Notes: generated from the sequence alone by a model not told the origin. Shown: positions 33,710-44,726, counted from the stretch's first letter. The stretch is DNA of 64,000 nt from Aquilaria yunnanensis (GCA_039654915.1 CM077597.1:91824001-91888000); one strand, 5' to 3'. Program-made: numbers and translations.

Positions 33710-35404
33710 ATGGATATTCTCGATTATCTTCCCACGGCTGTTACTGCATCATGGAATGACACTGTAATCGAAACTCAGCCTGAAGCTATGGAATATTCCG
33801 AAACAGCTCAAAAGCTTCACGGAGATGCTCTGACATCCCACTCTCACATACAGCTTAAGGACCAGGTATCGGTTCGGATAAACCATAATGACACCATGGA
33901 ATTATTACAAGTCTGGAATAGTTGGAACTCTGCTGATCGGGAAGCTTTTACGGCAAAATATGGTCACATCGCTTGCCTACTAAAGGTTACCGTTGATGCA
34001 TCACTTGTCCGGGCTCTAACACAATTTTGGGATCCATTTTATCGATGCTTTTCTTTCGATAAGATGGATCTGGTTCCAACCATTGAAGAATACAATAACC
34101 TCTTGGGTTGGTCCTCCAACTATCCAATTGAGACGTATCAATATGATAGAAGAACGGAGCCTCATCGAGCCCTAGCAAAATTATTGGACATGCCAGCTTC
34201 CAGTCTTCAACCCAAATTTGCAACAAAAGGGTGTCGGAAATTTATCAGCTGGACCGATCTAAAACAACTAAGTCACACCCTCCCTCAGAAGAATCAACGA
34301 CGCAAGTTGTTCGCCTTGGCAATATATGGCCTGGTAGTCTTCCCAAGAATTGTCGGATTTATTGAAGGAGACGTCATCACATTATTTGAGCAAGTCTGCA
34401 ATGCCCAAGTAAATCCGACCTCAGTGATATTATGTGAAACTATCAGGGCATTAAACTTTTGTCGCCAAAGAGGAGGCAAATTCATAGGATGTTCACATCT
34501 CCTCAACGTTTGGATCAAAAGCCACCTTCCTTGTGAGAAGCAACATTTTGGAAATCGCTTTTCAAAGGACTTCATCCCAATCGAAGCCTTTTTGAAAAGT
34601 GAAACCACTAATCATGATAGCAAGGAAGCATGGGTTGACTACTTCAAGAACATCAGCGAATTCCAAATTGAATGGAGAGCACCCTGGTCCACCACCACCC
34701 GCATAGTTTACCGTTGCGGCAATTGCCCGTGGGTTCCTCTCTTAGGCATATGGGGAGGAACAAGCTATGCTCCAGCCCAAGTACGTAAACAATTTGGGTC
34801 CATGCAATTTATACCCATGACACATAACCTGAGCAAGTTGGAGTTTTCACATGAAGATCCAAATTCAAATAAGCTTGCAATGGGTATTTCAGTTGCATGG
34901 AAAAGACTTTTCATATTAAAGTCAGGCCCTATTATTTCTCCTACTGCGTATTATGAATGGAGAAATAATCGGAAAGAAGGAATAGTTCTTCCCGAAGAGG
35001 TCATCAGAAAATTGGCAAAAAGAGAGTTGGAGAAAGAGCTAGAGGAAGAAAAGGAGAAGAACAAAAAGATGCTCTTCGACATACAACAGCTCAGTCACAA
35101 AACACAACTCCTCGAAGAAAAGATCGAAAGCCAAAAACAAGTCATCACCGAATTAGTTGATGAAACCGATCAAACAGAGATGAGAGCAAGATATTGGGAA
35201 GATCAATACAGATTTTCTCAAGAACAGCTTCAAATATTTTTGGCAGAAGTCAGAAAAGTGACTGAGCAAGCCCAACTAATGGGCGAAGAAGCCAAGGAGT
35301 TAGAAGAATTGAGCTGCCCTACTCCATCGGTGAATATTCAAAAAATGATGGAGTTTATTTCAAAGGCCAGAAAGCAATACTGTACTTTGGGCCGTTTCTT
35401 TTGA
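33710..35404 (+). CDS. Ogre ORF1 protein (DUF7745-like, with coiled coil)
   Basis: A 564-residue protein upstream of gag, in the position of ORF1 that distinguishes Ogre from most Ty3/Gypsy elements. The N-terminal two thirds contain the conserved ALTQFWDPFYRCFSF and DLVPTIEEYNNLLGW motifs, which I associate with the DUF7745 family of plant retroelement ORF1 proteins. Residues about 428-533 form a long charged coiled coil (many E, K, Q), suggesting self-assembly. It starts at the ATG at 33710 and has no internal stop. Its biochemical role is unknown. It ends 193 bp before gag in a different frame, so it must be expressed separately, for example by alternative splicing or reinitiation. Confidence 0.85.
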   Translation: MDILDYLPTAVTASWNDTVIETQPEAMEYSETAQKLHGDALTSHSHIQLKDQVSVRINHNDTMELLQVWNSWNSADREAFTAKYGHIACLLKVTVDASLVRALTQFWDPFYRCFSFDKMDLVPTIEEYNNLLGWSSNYPIETYQYDRRTEPHRALAKLLDMPASSLQPKFATKGCRKFISWTDLKQLSHTLPQKNQRRKLFALAIYGLVVFPRIVGFIEGDVITLFEQVCNAQVNPTSVILCETIRALNFCRQRGGKFIGCSHLLNVWIKSHLPCEKQHFGNRFSKDFIPIEAFLKSETTNHDSKEAWVDYFKNISEFQIEWRAPWSTTTRIVYRCGNCPWVPLLGIWGGTSYAPAQVRKQFGSMQFIPMTHNLSKLEFSHEDPNSNKLAMGISVAWKRLFILKSGPIISPTAYYEWRNNRKEGIVLPEEVIRKLAKRELEKELEEEKEKNKKMLFDIQQLSHKTQLLEEKIESQKQVITELVDETDQTEMRARYWEDQYRFSQEQLQIFLAEVRKVTEQAQLMGEEAKELEELSCPTPSVNIQKMMEFISKARKQYCTLGRFF

Positions 35405-35597
35405 AAATAATAAGCTTTTGGTGAATGTAATTGAGAAATTCCACTATAATTCTTCTTTCACCAAGTATTTACAATATTCATGCATGCATCCATCACATCA
35501 ATCATACACACATAGAATCTAATAAAATAAATATTTCCTTTAAAAGGGTAAAATTGGACCTCAACACCGATATTCAACTCGACTCCAAACAAGATTA

Positions 35598-38500
35598 ATG
35601 GCAGAACAAGCCGAAGGACGTCTCATGGAGATGGAGTCCAAGATTGAAAGTATGTCAGAACAGATGAAACAATTGATGGAATTAATCAAAGGGAAAGCAA
35701 CTCAAGTCCCCATCAAAGAAGTACAAGATCCCACTTATCCCCCGGGATTCACCCCGCAACGAGTCTCAGTCCAAGAAAACCTGTTTCAAGAATCAGGACC
35801 CTCTGCTAGTGTTCACCTGAAACAAGACACTGTACAGGAAGAGAAGAAGACATTACCAAAAGATGAAGCAGAATCTCAAAAAATCGAGACAATAGAGAAA
35901 AGACTGAGAGCCATTGAAGGAGGCACTATATTCGGATCCCTTTCAGTGGATGACCTCTGCTTAGTGCCAGACGTCGTAATCCCTTCAGATTTTAAGGTGC
36001 CAGATTTCATAAAATACGATGGAACGAGTGATCCCATCACTCACATCACTTTGTTTCTCAGAAGACTACAACCACTTACCAAAGATGAGAAGGTGTGGAT
36101 CGCACTTTTTCAGGAAAGTCTCACAAAATCAGCATTACAGTGGTATCTAAGCCAAGGTCCAAGAAACATAAAAACTTGGAATGACCTTGCTCAGGCCTTC
36201 ATCGGCAACTATAAACATGTTATGGACTTAGCTCCGGATCGCCAAACTCTCCAAAACATGGAGAAGAAAAAAACAGAAACTTTTAAGGAATACGCCCAAC
36301 GATGGAGGGACTTAGCTGCACAAGTACAGCCACCCATGACAGAAAGAGAAATGGTCACTTTGTTTGTCCAGACACTGAAATACCCATATTATGACAAACT
36401 TATTGGCAATGCGGCAACTAACTTCTCCGACGTAGTCATGTCTGGAGAAAGGATCGAGCATGGTATCAGAACCGGGAAGATTACTGAGTCCTTTAGTGAT
36501 CCTATGAAAAGAGGAGGACCATCCAGAAGAAAAGATGAAGAAATACAACAAATCGGACGAGGAAGAGGGATTCCCCTCGTGGGTACCGTGGCTACCGGAC
36601 CTCGCCTATCCTATTCTGCCAACAGGCCCAATTATTATCCTACCAATAGGCCCAATGATTATCCTCCAAATAGGCCCAGTGATTATCTTCCCAATAGACC
36701 CAACAATTATCCTCTCAACAGGCCTAATCAGTTACGGCCACCTGTTCCGACTCCTTCAATGCCTGCACCAAGACCAAGAGAAATTTTCACACCGATTCCC
36801 ATGACTTATACTGAGTTATATCCAAAACTCATCCAGAGCCAACTCATTCACCCAATTCCCACAAGGCCATTCGAACCCCCATATCCAACATGGTATGACC
36901 CTAAACTAAATTGCCCATATCATGATGGTGCCGTGGGCCACGGACTCGAAAATTGCATAGCATTGAAGCGTATAGTCCAACAATTAATTGAGTCAAAATG
37001 GTTGGACTTTTCCGATGAACCAAACGTCACTCATAATCCATTGCCTCCTCATCAAGCCAAACCAGTCAATATGATGGAAGAATACTGGCCGATGAAGAAA
37101 ACAGTCAATGATATCATAACCCCTCTTAAGCATGTATATTCATGCCTTGTGAAAGAAGGGATTATCATAGGAAAGTCTTCTGGAAATAAAGAAGTCGAGG
37201 ATGAGGAGTGGTGCAACTTTCATAACAGTAAGAGTCATTCTATCCAAGAATGCCCAGAATTCCGTAAAAGTCTACAAAGTCTCATGGACTCCTCCCAAAT
37301 CATCGTTTTTATGTCAGATAAAGAGGATGACGTGAATGTGATAATTAAAGAACAAGAAGTCAATATCATGCCAAGACCACTAGTCATTCCAATCTCAAAA
37401 TCTGCTCTCAAGCCTTTAAGAATTCAAGTTCCAAAGCCATTCCCGTACAAATCAGACAAAACTGTTCCATGGAACTATGGCTATACTTCTAACATCACAT
37501 CAACTCCGTTAGAAGTTGGGGGCATGACTAGAAGCGGTCGGTGTTATTCTCCCGAGCAAATGAACAAGCTCCAACAAGAGAAGAATGTTACGGATCCAGC
37601 AAATGGACCTATTAACACATCTAAAGAGCAAGAGATGCCTCGAGCAGTAACAGATGAACAAGCTACTGAGTTTCTCAAACTCATAAAGCAAAGTGAATAC
37701 AGTATCGTGGAGCAGTTGAACCGTCTGCCAGCAAAGATCTCCATACTTTCATTACTCTTAAGTTCTGATGCCCATCGAGAAGCTCTTCTCAAAGTCCTGA
37801 ATAAGGCTTATGTTGAACAAGATATCTCCGTGAACAACTTTGACCACCTTGTCAACAACATCACGGCACAAAATCTCATCACATTCACTGACGATGAGAT
37901 ACCAGCAGAAGGAAGGGGTCACTCTAAGGCTCTACATATTTCGATTAAATACAAAGATCGGATTATGGCTAGAGTTCTGATCGACAATGGATCAGCTCTA
38001 AATGTAATGCCATTAGAAACTTTACATAAGATCGGTTTAGACCCATCACACCTCAACAACAGTCATATTGTTGTTCGAGCATTTGACGGAACAAAGAGAG
38101 ATGTGGTTGGAGAAATAGAGCTACCAATTGGGATTGGTCCCTGTCTTTTCCATATCACATTCCAAGTCATGGACATTTCTCCATCTTATACTTGTCTGCT
38201 GGGAAGACCATGGATCCATATGGCTGGAGCAATTCCTTCCTCATTACATCAAAAAATGAAATTCATCATTGAAGGAAAGATAATCACAGTCTTTGCTGAA
38301 GAAGACATTCTGCTATCTAGACCTGCGGATGCTCAATATGTTGAGGTCAATGAAAATATACCTGATTGCTCCTTCAGGTCTTTTGAGATTGTCAATGCTG
38401 CTTATGTTAGTGAATATGGAGAAGAACCCATTCCTAACATCTCTAAAACAAGTCGCATGGTCGCCAAACTCATGATAAAAGGAGGATACTCACCAGGGTT

Positions 38501-38909
38501 AGGTTTGGGACAAGATTTACAAGGAATCCCAGAGCCATTGAAAATATCCGCAAATGAAGGGAAATACGGCCTAGGCTTCACACCGACAAGACATGATAAA
38601 ATGAAGGCAATAGCTGAAAAGAGAGAAAAGAGGATTGCACGATTAACAGGGCATCCTCTCCAGGAAAGAAATCTGGATATCCCTGAAATCACCGAAACGT
38701 TCGTGAGTGGTGGTCTCATTCCGAAAAATGACAATGAAGGCAAGCTGACTATCAACATCAACAAGTCTTTTGAAAGTCTTTCTATTCAGGCAATCATCAG
38801 CGATTCACCTGAAGAGGAGGAGCTCGTTCAACCTTGTGGCCCACGGGATGTGCTGAACAATTGGGAGGCGATAGAATTGCCTGTTATAATCGAAAGCTTT
38901 CCAAAGTAA
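35598..38909 (+). CDS. Ogre gag-protease polyprotein with G-patch
   Basis: 1,103 residues. The Retrotrans_gag domain lies at about 133-270 (VPDFIKYDGTSDP, WNDLAQAFIGNYKH). Two zinc-knuckle-like Cys/His clusters follow: about 438 (CPYHDGAVGHGLENC) and about 538 (CNFHNSKSHSIQEC). The aspartic protease is at about 785-900, with active site VLIDNGSALNVMP (Asn replaces the usual Ser/Thr after Asp, common in plant Ogre-like proteases) and LLGRPWIHMAGA. A G-patch-like segment lies at about 950-1000 (GYSPGLGLGQDLQGI). Gag packages RNA and protease matures the polyprotein. The frame ends with TAA at 38907-38909, which overlaps the splice donor of the following intron. Confidence 0.93.
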   Translation: MAEQAEGRLMEMESKIESMSEQMKQLMELIKGKATQVPIKEVQDPTYPPGFTPQRVSVQENLFQESGPSASVHLKQDTVQEEKKTLPKDEAESQKIETIEKRLRAIEGGTIFGSLSVDDLCLVPDVVIPSDFKVPDFIKYDGTSDPITHITLFLRRLQPLTKDEKVWIALFQESLTKSALQWYLSQGPRNIKTWNDLAQAFIGNYKHVMDLAPDRQTLQNMEKKKTETFKEYAQRWRDLAAQVQPPMTEREMVTLFVQTLKYPYYDKLIGNAATNFSDVVMSGERIEHGIRTGKITESFSDPMKRGGPSRRKDEEIQQIGRGRGIPLVGTVATGPRLSYSANRPNYYPTNRPNDYPPNRPSDYLPNRPNNYPLNRPNQLRPPVPTPSMPAPRPREIFTPIPMTYTELYPKLIQSQLIHPIPTRPFEPPYPTWYDPKLNCPYHDGAVGHGLENCIALKRIVQQLIESKWLDFSDEPNVTHNPLPPHQAKPVNMMEEYWPMKKTVNDIITPLKHVYSCLVKEGIIIGKSSGNKEVEDEEWCNFHNSKSHSIQECPEFRKSLQSLMDSSQIIVFMSDKEDDVNVIIKEQEVNIMPRPLVIPISKSALKPLRIQVPKPFPYKSDKTVPWNYGYTSNITSTPLEVGGMTRSGRCYSPEQMNKLQQEKNVTDPANGPINTSKEQEMPRAVTDEQATEFLKLIKQSEYSIVEQLNRLPAKISILSLLLSSDAHREALLKVLNKAYVEQDISVNNFDHLVNNITAQNLITFTDDEIPAEGRGHSKALHISIKYKDRIMARVLIDNGSALNVMPLETLHKIGLDPSHLNNSHIVVRAFDGTKRDVVGEIELPIGIGPCLFHITFQVMDISPSYTCLLGRPWIHMAGAIPSSLHQKMKFIIEGKIITVFAEEDILLSRPADAQYVEVNENIPDCSFRSFEIVNAAYVSEYGEEPIPNISKTSRMVAKLMIKGGYSPGLGLGQDLQGIPEPLKISANEGKYGLGFTPTRHDKMKAIAEKREKRIARLTGHPLQERNLDIPEITETFVSGGLIPKNDNEGKLTININKSFESLSIQAIISDSPEEEELVQPCGPRDVLNNWEAIELPVIIESFPK

Positions 38910-39104
38910 TCTAATAGTAAAAACCTCCTAAAGAAAGGTTCAATCAATAGGGTGTAGTCTTTGTTTAAGTGAACCTTTTAGTTATTGCTTTTTATTCCAA
39001 TAAAGTTGTGATTTATGCACATTGTAAATAAAGTACCAGTTTGCATCCATCTCATTCGTGCCATTTTTTTTCTCTTCTCTTTCTTTTCTCTCTGGATAAT
39101 GCAG
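38906..39104 (+). other. Predicted intron joining gag-protease to pol (199 bp)
   Basis: The donor GTAATC at 38906 overlaps the last sense codon and the TAA stop. The acceptor follows a long pyrimidine tract and reads AATGCAG at 39104. The exon left of the donor ends with two bases of a codon. The exon on the right supplies one base, then stays open in the pol frame. Splicing would therefore remove the stop and fuse gag-pro to pol in frame. An intron here is a recognised Ogre feature. Unspliced RNA would yield gag-pro alone. Confidence 0.8.
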
Positions 39105-39135
39105 ACCCAAAACTCTCTTTGATGACAATGAAAGA

Positions 39136-42100
39136 ATGAACTTTGATAATCCTGTAAACACTACCGACTCGGACGACGAAGATCTTCAAGTATCTCCTGA
39201 GCTATTAAAAATGATTGAGCAAGATGAAAAAGAAAGAGCAACAAGTCAAGAACCAACTGAGGTATTCAACCTAGGAGACAGTCAGGATGTAAAAGAAGTC
39301 AAGATTGGCACTTTATTCCCTCCTGAAGAAAAAGAAGAATTAGTCCATTTATTGAAAGAATATGTCGATGTATTCGCTTGGTCATACCAAGATATGCCCG
39401 GCTTAAGCTCAGACATTGTACTACACAAAATACCCTTGAAACCTGGGGCGAAGCCTGTCAGACAGAAGTTACGAAGATTAAAGCCGGAGTTAATCTTAAG
39501 AGTAAAAGACGAGATTCAAAAGCTGTGGGATGCAGGATTCCTGGGGGTTGCTGAATATACAGAATGGGTGGTTAACATTGTCCCAGTCGAAAAGAAAGAA
39601 AGTGGGAAACTAAGAGTTTGTCAGGACTACCGGCCTTTGAACGAAGCCAGTCCTAAAGATAACTTCCCACTTCCTCATATTGATACACTGGTGGATAATA
39701 CCGCAGGAAACTCCTACTTTTCCTTCATGGATGGTTTTTCTGGATACAATCAAATCAAACTTGATCCAGATGACATGATAAAAACTGCTTTTATTACCCT
39801 TTGGGGTACCTTCTACTATAAGGTGATGCCTTTCGGGTTAAAGAATGCTGGTGCTACATATCAAAGAGCCATGGTCACGTTGTTCCATGACATGATGCAT
39901 AAAGAAATTGAAGTATATGTGGACGACATGATCGCCAAAACTTTCACTGCTCGGGGGCATCTAAAAGTGCTAAGAAAACTATTCGATAGACTTCGCAAAT
40001 ATCAATTGAAGTTGAATCCTGCCAAAGCCTCTTCAGGAAAGTTATTGGGTTTCATAGTCAGCAAGGACGGGATTCGAGTTGACCCGAGTAAAGTCAAAGC
40101 GATACAAGAAATGCAACCCCCGAAGACTCCAAAACAAGTAAGAAGTTTTCTGGGTAGAATCAACTTCATAGCAAGGTTCATATCACAATTAACGTCCAAG
40201 TGTGAACCGCTTTTCAAATCACTAAAGAAGAACAATCCGATTGAGTGGAATAACGAATGCCAAGAAGCGTTCGAGAAAATCAAACGATATCTATCAAATC
40301 CACCAGTCTTGATACCACCTCGATCCGAAGAACCGTTGATTCTATATTTATCCATACAGGATTCTTCATTAGGATCCGTATTGGGTCAACGTGATGAGAC
40401 AAGCAAGAAGGAGCATGCAATTTACTATTTGAGCAAAAAGCTTACCACATATGAAGCTAAATACTCAATAGTAGAAAAGTCCTGTTGTGCCCTTGCATGG
40501 GTAGCACATCGACTACGACACTACATGCTCAACAACACAACATTGCTGATTTCCAAGACTGATCCCATTAAGTACATTTTCGAGAAACCCGCTTTATCAG
40601 GCAGGATTGCAAAATGGCAAATGCTGTTATCTGAATATGACATACAGTATGTCACCCAAAAGGCCGTAAAAGGAAGTGTGATCGCTGAATATCTGGCTGA
40701 TAGAGCATTGGAGGATTATGAGCCCATGAGAATGGACTTTCCTAATGGAGACATAATGACAATAGAACAGGAAGTCGATGAAGAAAATGAAACATGGAAA
40801 ATGGCATTCGATGGAGCATCTAATGCTTTGGGACAAGGGATCGGAGCTATACTCATCTCTCCAAGCGGAGAGCAGTTTCCCCTCACAGCAAAAATTACAT
40901 TTCCTTGTACCAACAATATAGTAGAGTATGAAGCATGTGCTATGGGACTCCAAATGGCATTGGATTTGAAAGTGCGAGATCTCCGAGTCTATGGGGATTC
41001 CGCATTAGTCATATATCAAATCAATGGAGAATGGGAGACAAGAGATTCAAAATTAATCCCTTACCAAAAGCTTATACTAGACATGACTCGAAGATTTAAC
41101 AGTATAAGTTTCCATCATCTTCCAAGGGAAGATAATCAAATCCCAGACGCTTTAGCTACTTTGGCTGCTATGTACAAGATAAGCGACCCTGAGCATACTC
41201 CTGTGTTCGAGATGAAAATAATAGATTCTCCAGCTTATTGCATGAGCATCGAAGAAGAATTGGATGGAAAGCCTTGGTATCATGATATCAAGAAATACCT
41301 CCAAGAACGAACATATCCACTAGAAGCATCAGAAAATGACAAGAAATTTCTACGAAGATTGTCAATGGGTTTTCTTTTAAACCTAGACATACTCTACAAG
41401 AAAACCCCAGACTCGATGCTACTTCGCTGTGTAGATACTCATGAAGCACGAAAGATCATGGAAGAAGTTCATTCTGGAATATGTGGAGCACACACTAGTG
41501 GTCATACCATGGCAAGACAAATAATGAGGGCTGGCTACTATTGGCTCACATTGGAAAGTGATTGTATTAATCACGTGAGAAAATGTCACAAATGTCAAAT
41601 ATATGCCAACAAGATCCAAGCTCCACCCACCCCTCTTAATGTAACAGCAATACCTTGGCCTTTTGCCATGTGGGGAATTGACGTCATTGGAGCCATTACC
41701 CCTAAAGCTTCCAATGGTCACAAATTCATCCTAGTGGCAATTGACTACTTCACTAAATGGGTAGAAGCTATGTCATATGCAAGTGTGACTCAAAAGGTGG
41801 TATGCCGGTTCATTAAGAAAGAAATCATTTGTCGTTATGGGCCGCCGGAATGTATCATCTCAGACAATGCCACGAACCTGAACAATGCAATGATGCAGAC
41901 TTTGTGCCGGCAGTTCAAAATCAAACATCTCAATTCGGCACCTTATCGACCAATGATGAATGGTGCAGTAGAAGCGGCCAATAAAAATATCAAGAGAATT
42001 GTTGAAAAGATGATCGTCACTTACAAGGACTGGCATGAGATGTTACCTTTTGCACTACATGCTTATAGAACTTCTACCCGTACTTCTACTGGAGCAACAC

Positions 42101-42522
42101 CTTTTTCTCTGGTATACGGTATGGAGGCTGTATTGCCCATCGAAGTTGAAATACCTTCATTAAGGGTACTAATGGATACTCAATTAAGAGAAGCAGAATG
42201 GGTCAAAGCTAGATACGAGCAATTAAATCTAATTGATGAAAGAAGAATGATAGCCCTCTGCCATGGGCAACTTTATCAAAGAAGGATGATTCGTTCTTAC
42301 AACAAAAAGGTTCGCCCACGACAATTTCACGAGGGTGACATAGTGCTCAAGAAAATTTTACCCATGCAACATGATTCAAGAGGAAAATGGACACCAAATT
42401 ATGACGGGCCATATGTCGTGAAGAAAGCATTTTCAGGAGGGGCACTAATTCTGACAGAAATGGATGGACGAGAATTACCGAAGCCAGTAAATTCGGATGC
42501 AGTAAAGAAATACTTTGCATAA
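39136..42522 (+). CDS. Ogre pol: reverse transcriptase, two RNase H domains, integrase
   Basis: 1,128 residues from this ATG, slightly longer if spliced to gag-pro. Order: RT at about 100-290 (VCQDYRPLNEASPKDNFPLP, FMDGFSGYNQIK, catalytic YVDD at 261-264); first RNase H at about 370-490; a second archaeal-type RNase H at about 553-690 (MAFDGASNALGQG with D559; VEYEAC; VYGDSALVIYQI; LPREDNQIPDALA). The integrase follows with zinc motif near 779-825, catalytic D849, D910 and E946 (D-35-E spacing), and a C-terminal DNA-binding part. No chromodomain was seen. The double RNase H is diagnostic of the Tat/Ogre lineage. All catalytic residues are present and no stops occur, so the enzyme is probably functional. 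Confidence 0.95.
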   Translation: MNFDNPVNTTDSDDEDLQVSPELLKMIEQDEKERATSQEPTEVFNLGDSQDVKEVKIGTLFPPEEKEELVHLLKEYVDVFAWSYQDMPGLSSDIVLHKIPLKPGAKPVRQKLRRLKPELILRVKDEIQKLWDAGFLGVAEYTEWVVNIVPVEKKESGKLRVCQDYRPLNEASPKDNFPLPHIDTLVDNTAGNSYFSFMDGFSGYNQIKLDPDDMIKTAFITLWGTFYYKVMPFGLKNAGATYQRAMVTLFHDMMHKEIEVYVDDMIAKTFTARGHLKVLRKLFDRLRKYQLKLNPAKASSGKLLGFIVSKDGIRVDPSKVKAIQEMQPPKTPKQVRSFLGRINFIARFISQLTSKCEPLFKSLKKNNPIEWNNECQEAFEKIKRYLSNPPVLIPPRSEEPLILYLSIQDSSLGSVLGQRDETSKKEHAIYYLSKKLTTYEAKYSIVEKSCCALAWVAHRLRHYMLNNTTLLISKTDPIKYIFEKPALSGRIAKWQMLLSEYDIQYVTQKAVKGSVIAEYLADRALEDYEPMRMDFPNGDIMTIEQEVDEENETWKMAFDGASNALGQGIGAILISPSGEQFPLTAKITFPCTNNIVEYEACAMGLQMALDLKVRDLRVYGDSALVIYQINGEWETRDSKLIPYQKLILDMTRRFNSISFHHLPREDNQIPDALATLAAMYKISDPEHTPVFEMKIIDSPAYCMSIEEELDGKPWYHDIKKYLQERTYPLEASENDKKFLRRLSMGFLLNLDILYKKTPDSMLLRCVDTHEARKIMEEVHSGICGAHTSGHTMARQIMRAGYYWLTLESDCINHVRKCHKCQIYANKIQAPPTPLNVTAIPWPFAMWGIDVIGAITPKASNGHKFILVAIDYFTKWVEAMSYASVTQKVVCRFIKKEIICRYGPPECIISDNATNLNNAMMQTLCRQFKIKHLNSAPYRPMMNGAVEAANKNIKRIVEKMIVTYKDWHEMLPFALHAYRTSTRTSTGATPFSLVYGMEAVLPIEVEIPSLRVLMDTQLREAEWVKARYEQLNLIDERRMIALCHGQLYQRRMIRSYNKKVRPRQFHEGDIVLKKILPMQHDSRGKWTPNYDGPYVVKKAFSGGALILTEMDGRELPKPVNSDAVKKYFA

Positions 42523-43888
42523 TGAAGAAATTTTCAAACAGAAGGGGAGAAGTGGATACAAGGTTACCAAAGTTTATTTGATCAAAGTTGTCAAAGAGAG
42601 CTTTCTTCTCTTACACTTTCATTATCTATCTGTACCCAAGATTTTCATATTACTCATAAATAAAAAGCCAATTTTCTTTAACTTACCTTAGATTCTCACG
42701 TTCAAAATGCTAAAGTCGCTTCTATCCAGTTCTTTTCCTTCAAATCTCACATTCTTACTAGCCTTAAGTGTGCAATAAATTATGACTTTTGAAGGAAGAA
42801 TAGTAATAATTAAAACTTAGAAAAAACAAAGACCGTAGATTACTTTGATAAGCTTTATGAATTAAAACAGGTAAGATTGAGGTCCTGCTTTGCGAGCGGC
42901 ACAGAACATAGGCTAACAAAGAAGAAGGAGTAACAAATCTTTGGGAGATAGCCTTGGTGGTAGCCTGAATGATCGCTTCAGAAGTCTTAACACGTCCATG
43001 TCAGCAAGAAAGAATCATACTCACGAATATCTCAACAGGGACAATTATCCAGAGAGGCATAAAGTACGAGGCGGACATTAAGGAAATTGAAGCCAAAATT
43101 TAAGAACAAATCAAGGAAAGAAGATTTTTGAAAAGAGTTAGGCTTTTGAGACAATGGACAATAGCTGGAAAGCGAGACAATGAACAACAGCTGGAAAGCA
43201 AGACAATGAACAACAGCTGGAAAGTGAAACAATGGACAACAGTTGGAAAGCATAAAGAGATTCAACGATAGAAGGCAATTACAAAGAGGATCCAGTAAAG
43301 CAAAGATATAAAAAAATAATAAATCCATCAGTTACACATGCTCTGCATTCATGCATTTCACATCATGCATGCATGGCATACAGAACAAGGATCAAATGGG
43401 AAGCGTATCCACCGCACAGTCACAGCAGTATAAGCTGACGTCTCAGTGACATCCGTTTTTACCAATCTACCGCTGGATGCACAGCTGATATAGTGGACCC
43501 AGCCCCATCAGCAATTCAAGGATAAAGTAGACAATATTGTCAAAATCCTGGTAATCAATTCAATAATCGAGGCTACACCGGGATGGACAGAATTGACGCC
43601 AGCTTAGCAGTATCCAAGATAAGAAATAGCTATGGTCAAAGATAAGCGTGGATATCGAGAAATATTGTCGTCGAAAGCAGACAATGGATTCAATAATCAA
43701 GGACTGGATCAATGTCATGCCTGATGAGATATCAAAGATAAGAAATATCTATGATACTAAAATAAAGTAGGATCCACTTTTCCGGTTAAACGGCGGATAC
43801 GGTACTCCGTGACTCTCAAGTCGGTTCTCTCAGTTGCCCATAATAACTGATTCCTTCACCCCTTCTTTCTTTTACTTCCTCCTAGAAA
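42523..43888 (+). other. Post-pol spacer of Ogre
   Basis: Non-coding. Contains a short tandem repeat (43148-43252) and two ~110-bp near-copies of a segment with ATCAAGATAAGAAATA-type sequence (about 43560-43770). The last ~100 bp resemble the regions before the second and third cysteine-rich ORFs, suggesting a duplicated upstream region. Confidence 0.5.
43148..43252. repeat. ~27-bp tandem repeat, about 4 copies
   Basis: Units read GACAATGGACAATAGCTGGAAAGC with small changes. The minus-strand open frame across it is a shadow. Confidence 0.85.
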
Positions 43889-44437
43889 ATGGATCATACT
43901 TTTTCCTCCTTGCGAAAGTATTTCCCTTCTCTCCCAATGAACATCCTAAAAAAGATCTACCAAGTTCGCTGTGAACGATTAAGAGCTCTGATGCATAAAG
44001 GAATCCCTGAAGATGTGCGGTGGTTAATTGAAGCTAAGGTTCGTCTGGCAGGTGAAATCCCAGAGGCATTTGTGTCTTACATGCCTGGTGTTGGCAAAAG
44101 TTCTTATGCCAGAAAAAGAAGAGCGAAAAGATTACAAGTCTGCCATAAATGTGGTAGGTGGACTTGTAAGACTAGGTGTCGTTCTTTAGGAATGATCTCC
44201 AATAATCGAGAAGATAAAATACGGTTCATCAAGAATGGCTTGAGTAAGGACTCATTGGATGATATCCAATTGACTCTTGAGACGCATTCTTGTGGATCTG
44301 TGCAACGTGAAATTCTTGATTTATGGAGTATTTTTCATGAAGAACGAGACCGTTACAGTCCCGGGAATCTGACTTTAAACGACCCTGTTTGCCGGCTTGT
44401 AAGAAAGCTAGATGGGAAGCAGATCCTCGACTCATAG
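43889..44437 (+). CDS. Cys-rich basic protein A, first of three tandem paralogues in the Ogre cargo
   Basis: 182 residues. N-terminal helical region (LRKYFPSLPMNILKKIYQ), then a glycine-containing basic run (GKSSYARKRRAKRLQ, about 71-85) directly before a cysteine cluster CHKCGRWTCKTRC (C-x2-C-x4-C-x3-C, about 87-99). A conserved IRFIKNGLSKDSL stretch and HSCG follow. The basic run plus cysteine cluster plus FI.NG segment resembles the nucleic-acid-binding, silencing-linked cysteine-rich proteins of carla-like plant viruses; this is my reading of layout, not a search result. No homologous Ogre protein is known to me. It has the same direction as pol. A role in RNA binding or silencing interference is inference. 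Confidence 0.8.
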   Translation: MDHTFSSLRKYFPSLPMNILKKIYQVRCERLRALMHKGIPEDVRWLIEAKVRLAGEIPEAFVSYMPGVGKSSYARKRRAKRLQVCHKCGRWTCKTRCRSLGMISNNREDKIRFIKNGLSKDSLDDIQLTLETHSCGSVQREILDLWSIFHEERDRYSPGNLTLNDPVCRLVRKLDGKQILDS

Positions 44438-44589
44438 AAGCCGTTAATGCCGTTACTGGACGTAAAACCAGTGGAAGATGTAAGCCACAGTCACAATTAC
44501 TGTACATACAGTTTGTTATATTTGGAAAAATTTGCATTTTCTTTTGACAGATGTACATGCTCCCCTAAGTGTAATCGACACATTATCCC

Positions 44590-44612
44590 TTTTCATCACT
44601 ATAAATGCGTGT
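44590..44612 (+). promoter_or_regulatory. TATA-like site before Cys-rich protein B
   Basis: TCACTATAAATGCGTGTTC, repeated almost exactly before protein C (near 45420). It lies about 120 bp before the ATG and could give each ORF its own promoter. Confidence 0.5.
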
Positions 44613-44726
44613 TCTTCCTTCTAATTAAACAACAGATAAGATACCCCGTGACTTCTAAAGTCGATTATTCCAGTTTCCTGCAATAACTGATTCATTTCCC
44701 TCTTCTCTCAAATTCTTCTCTCATCA

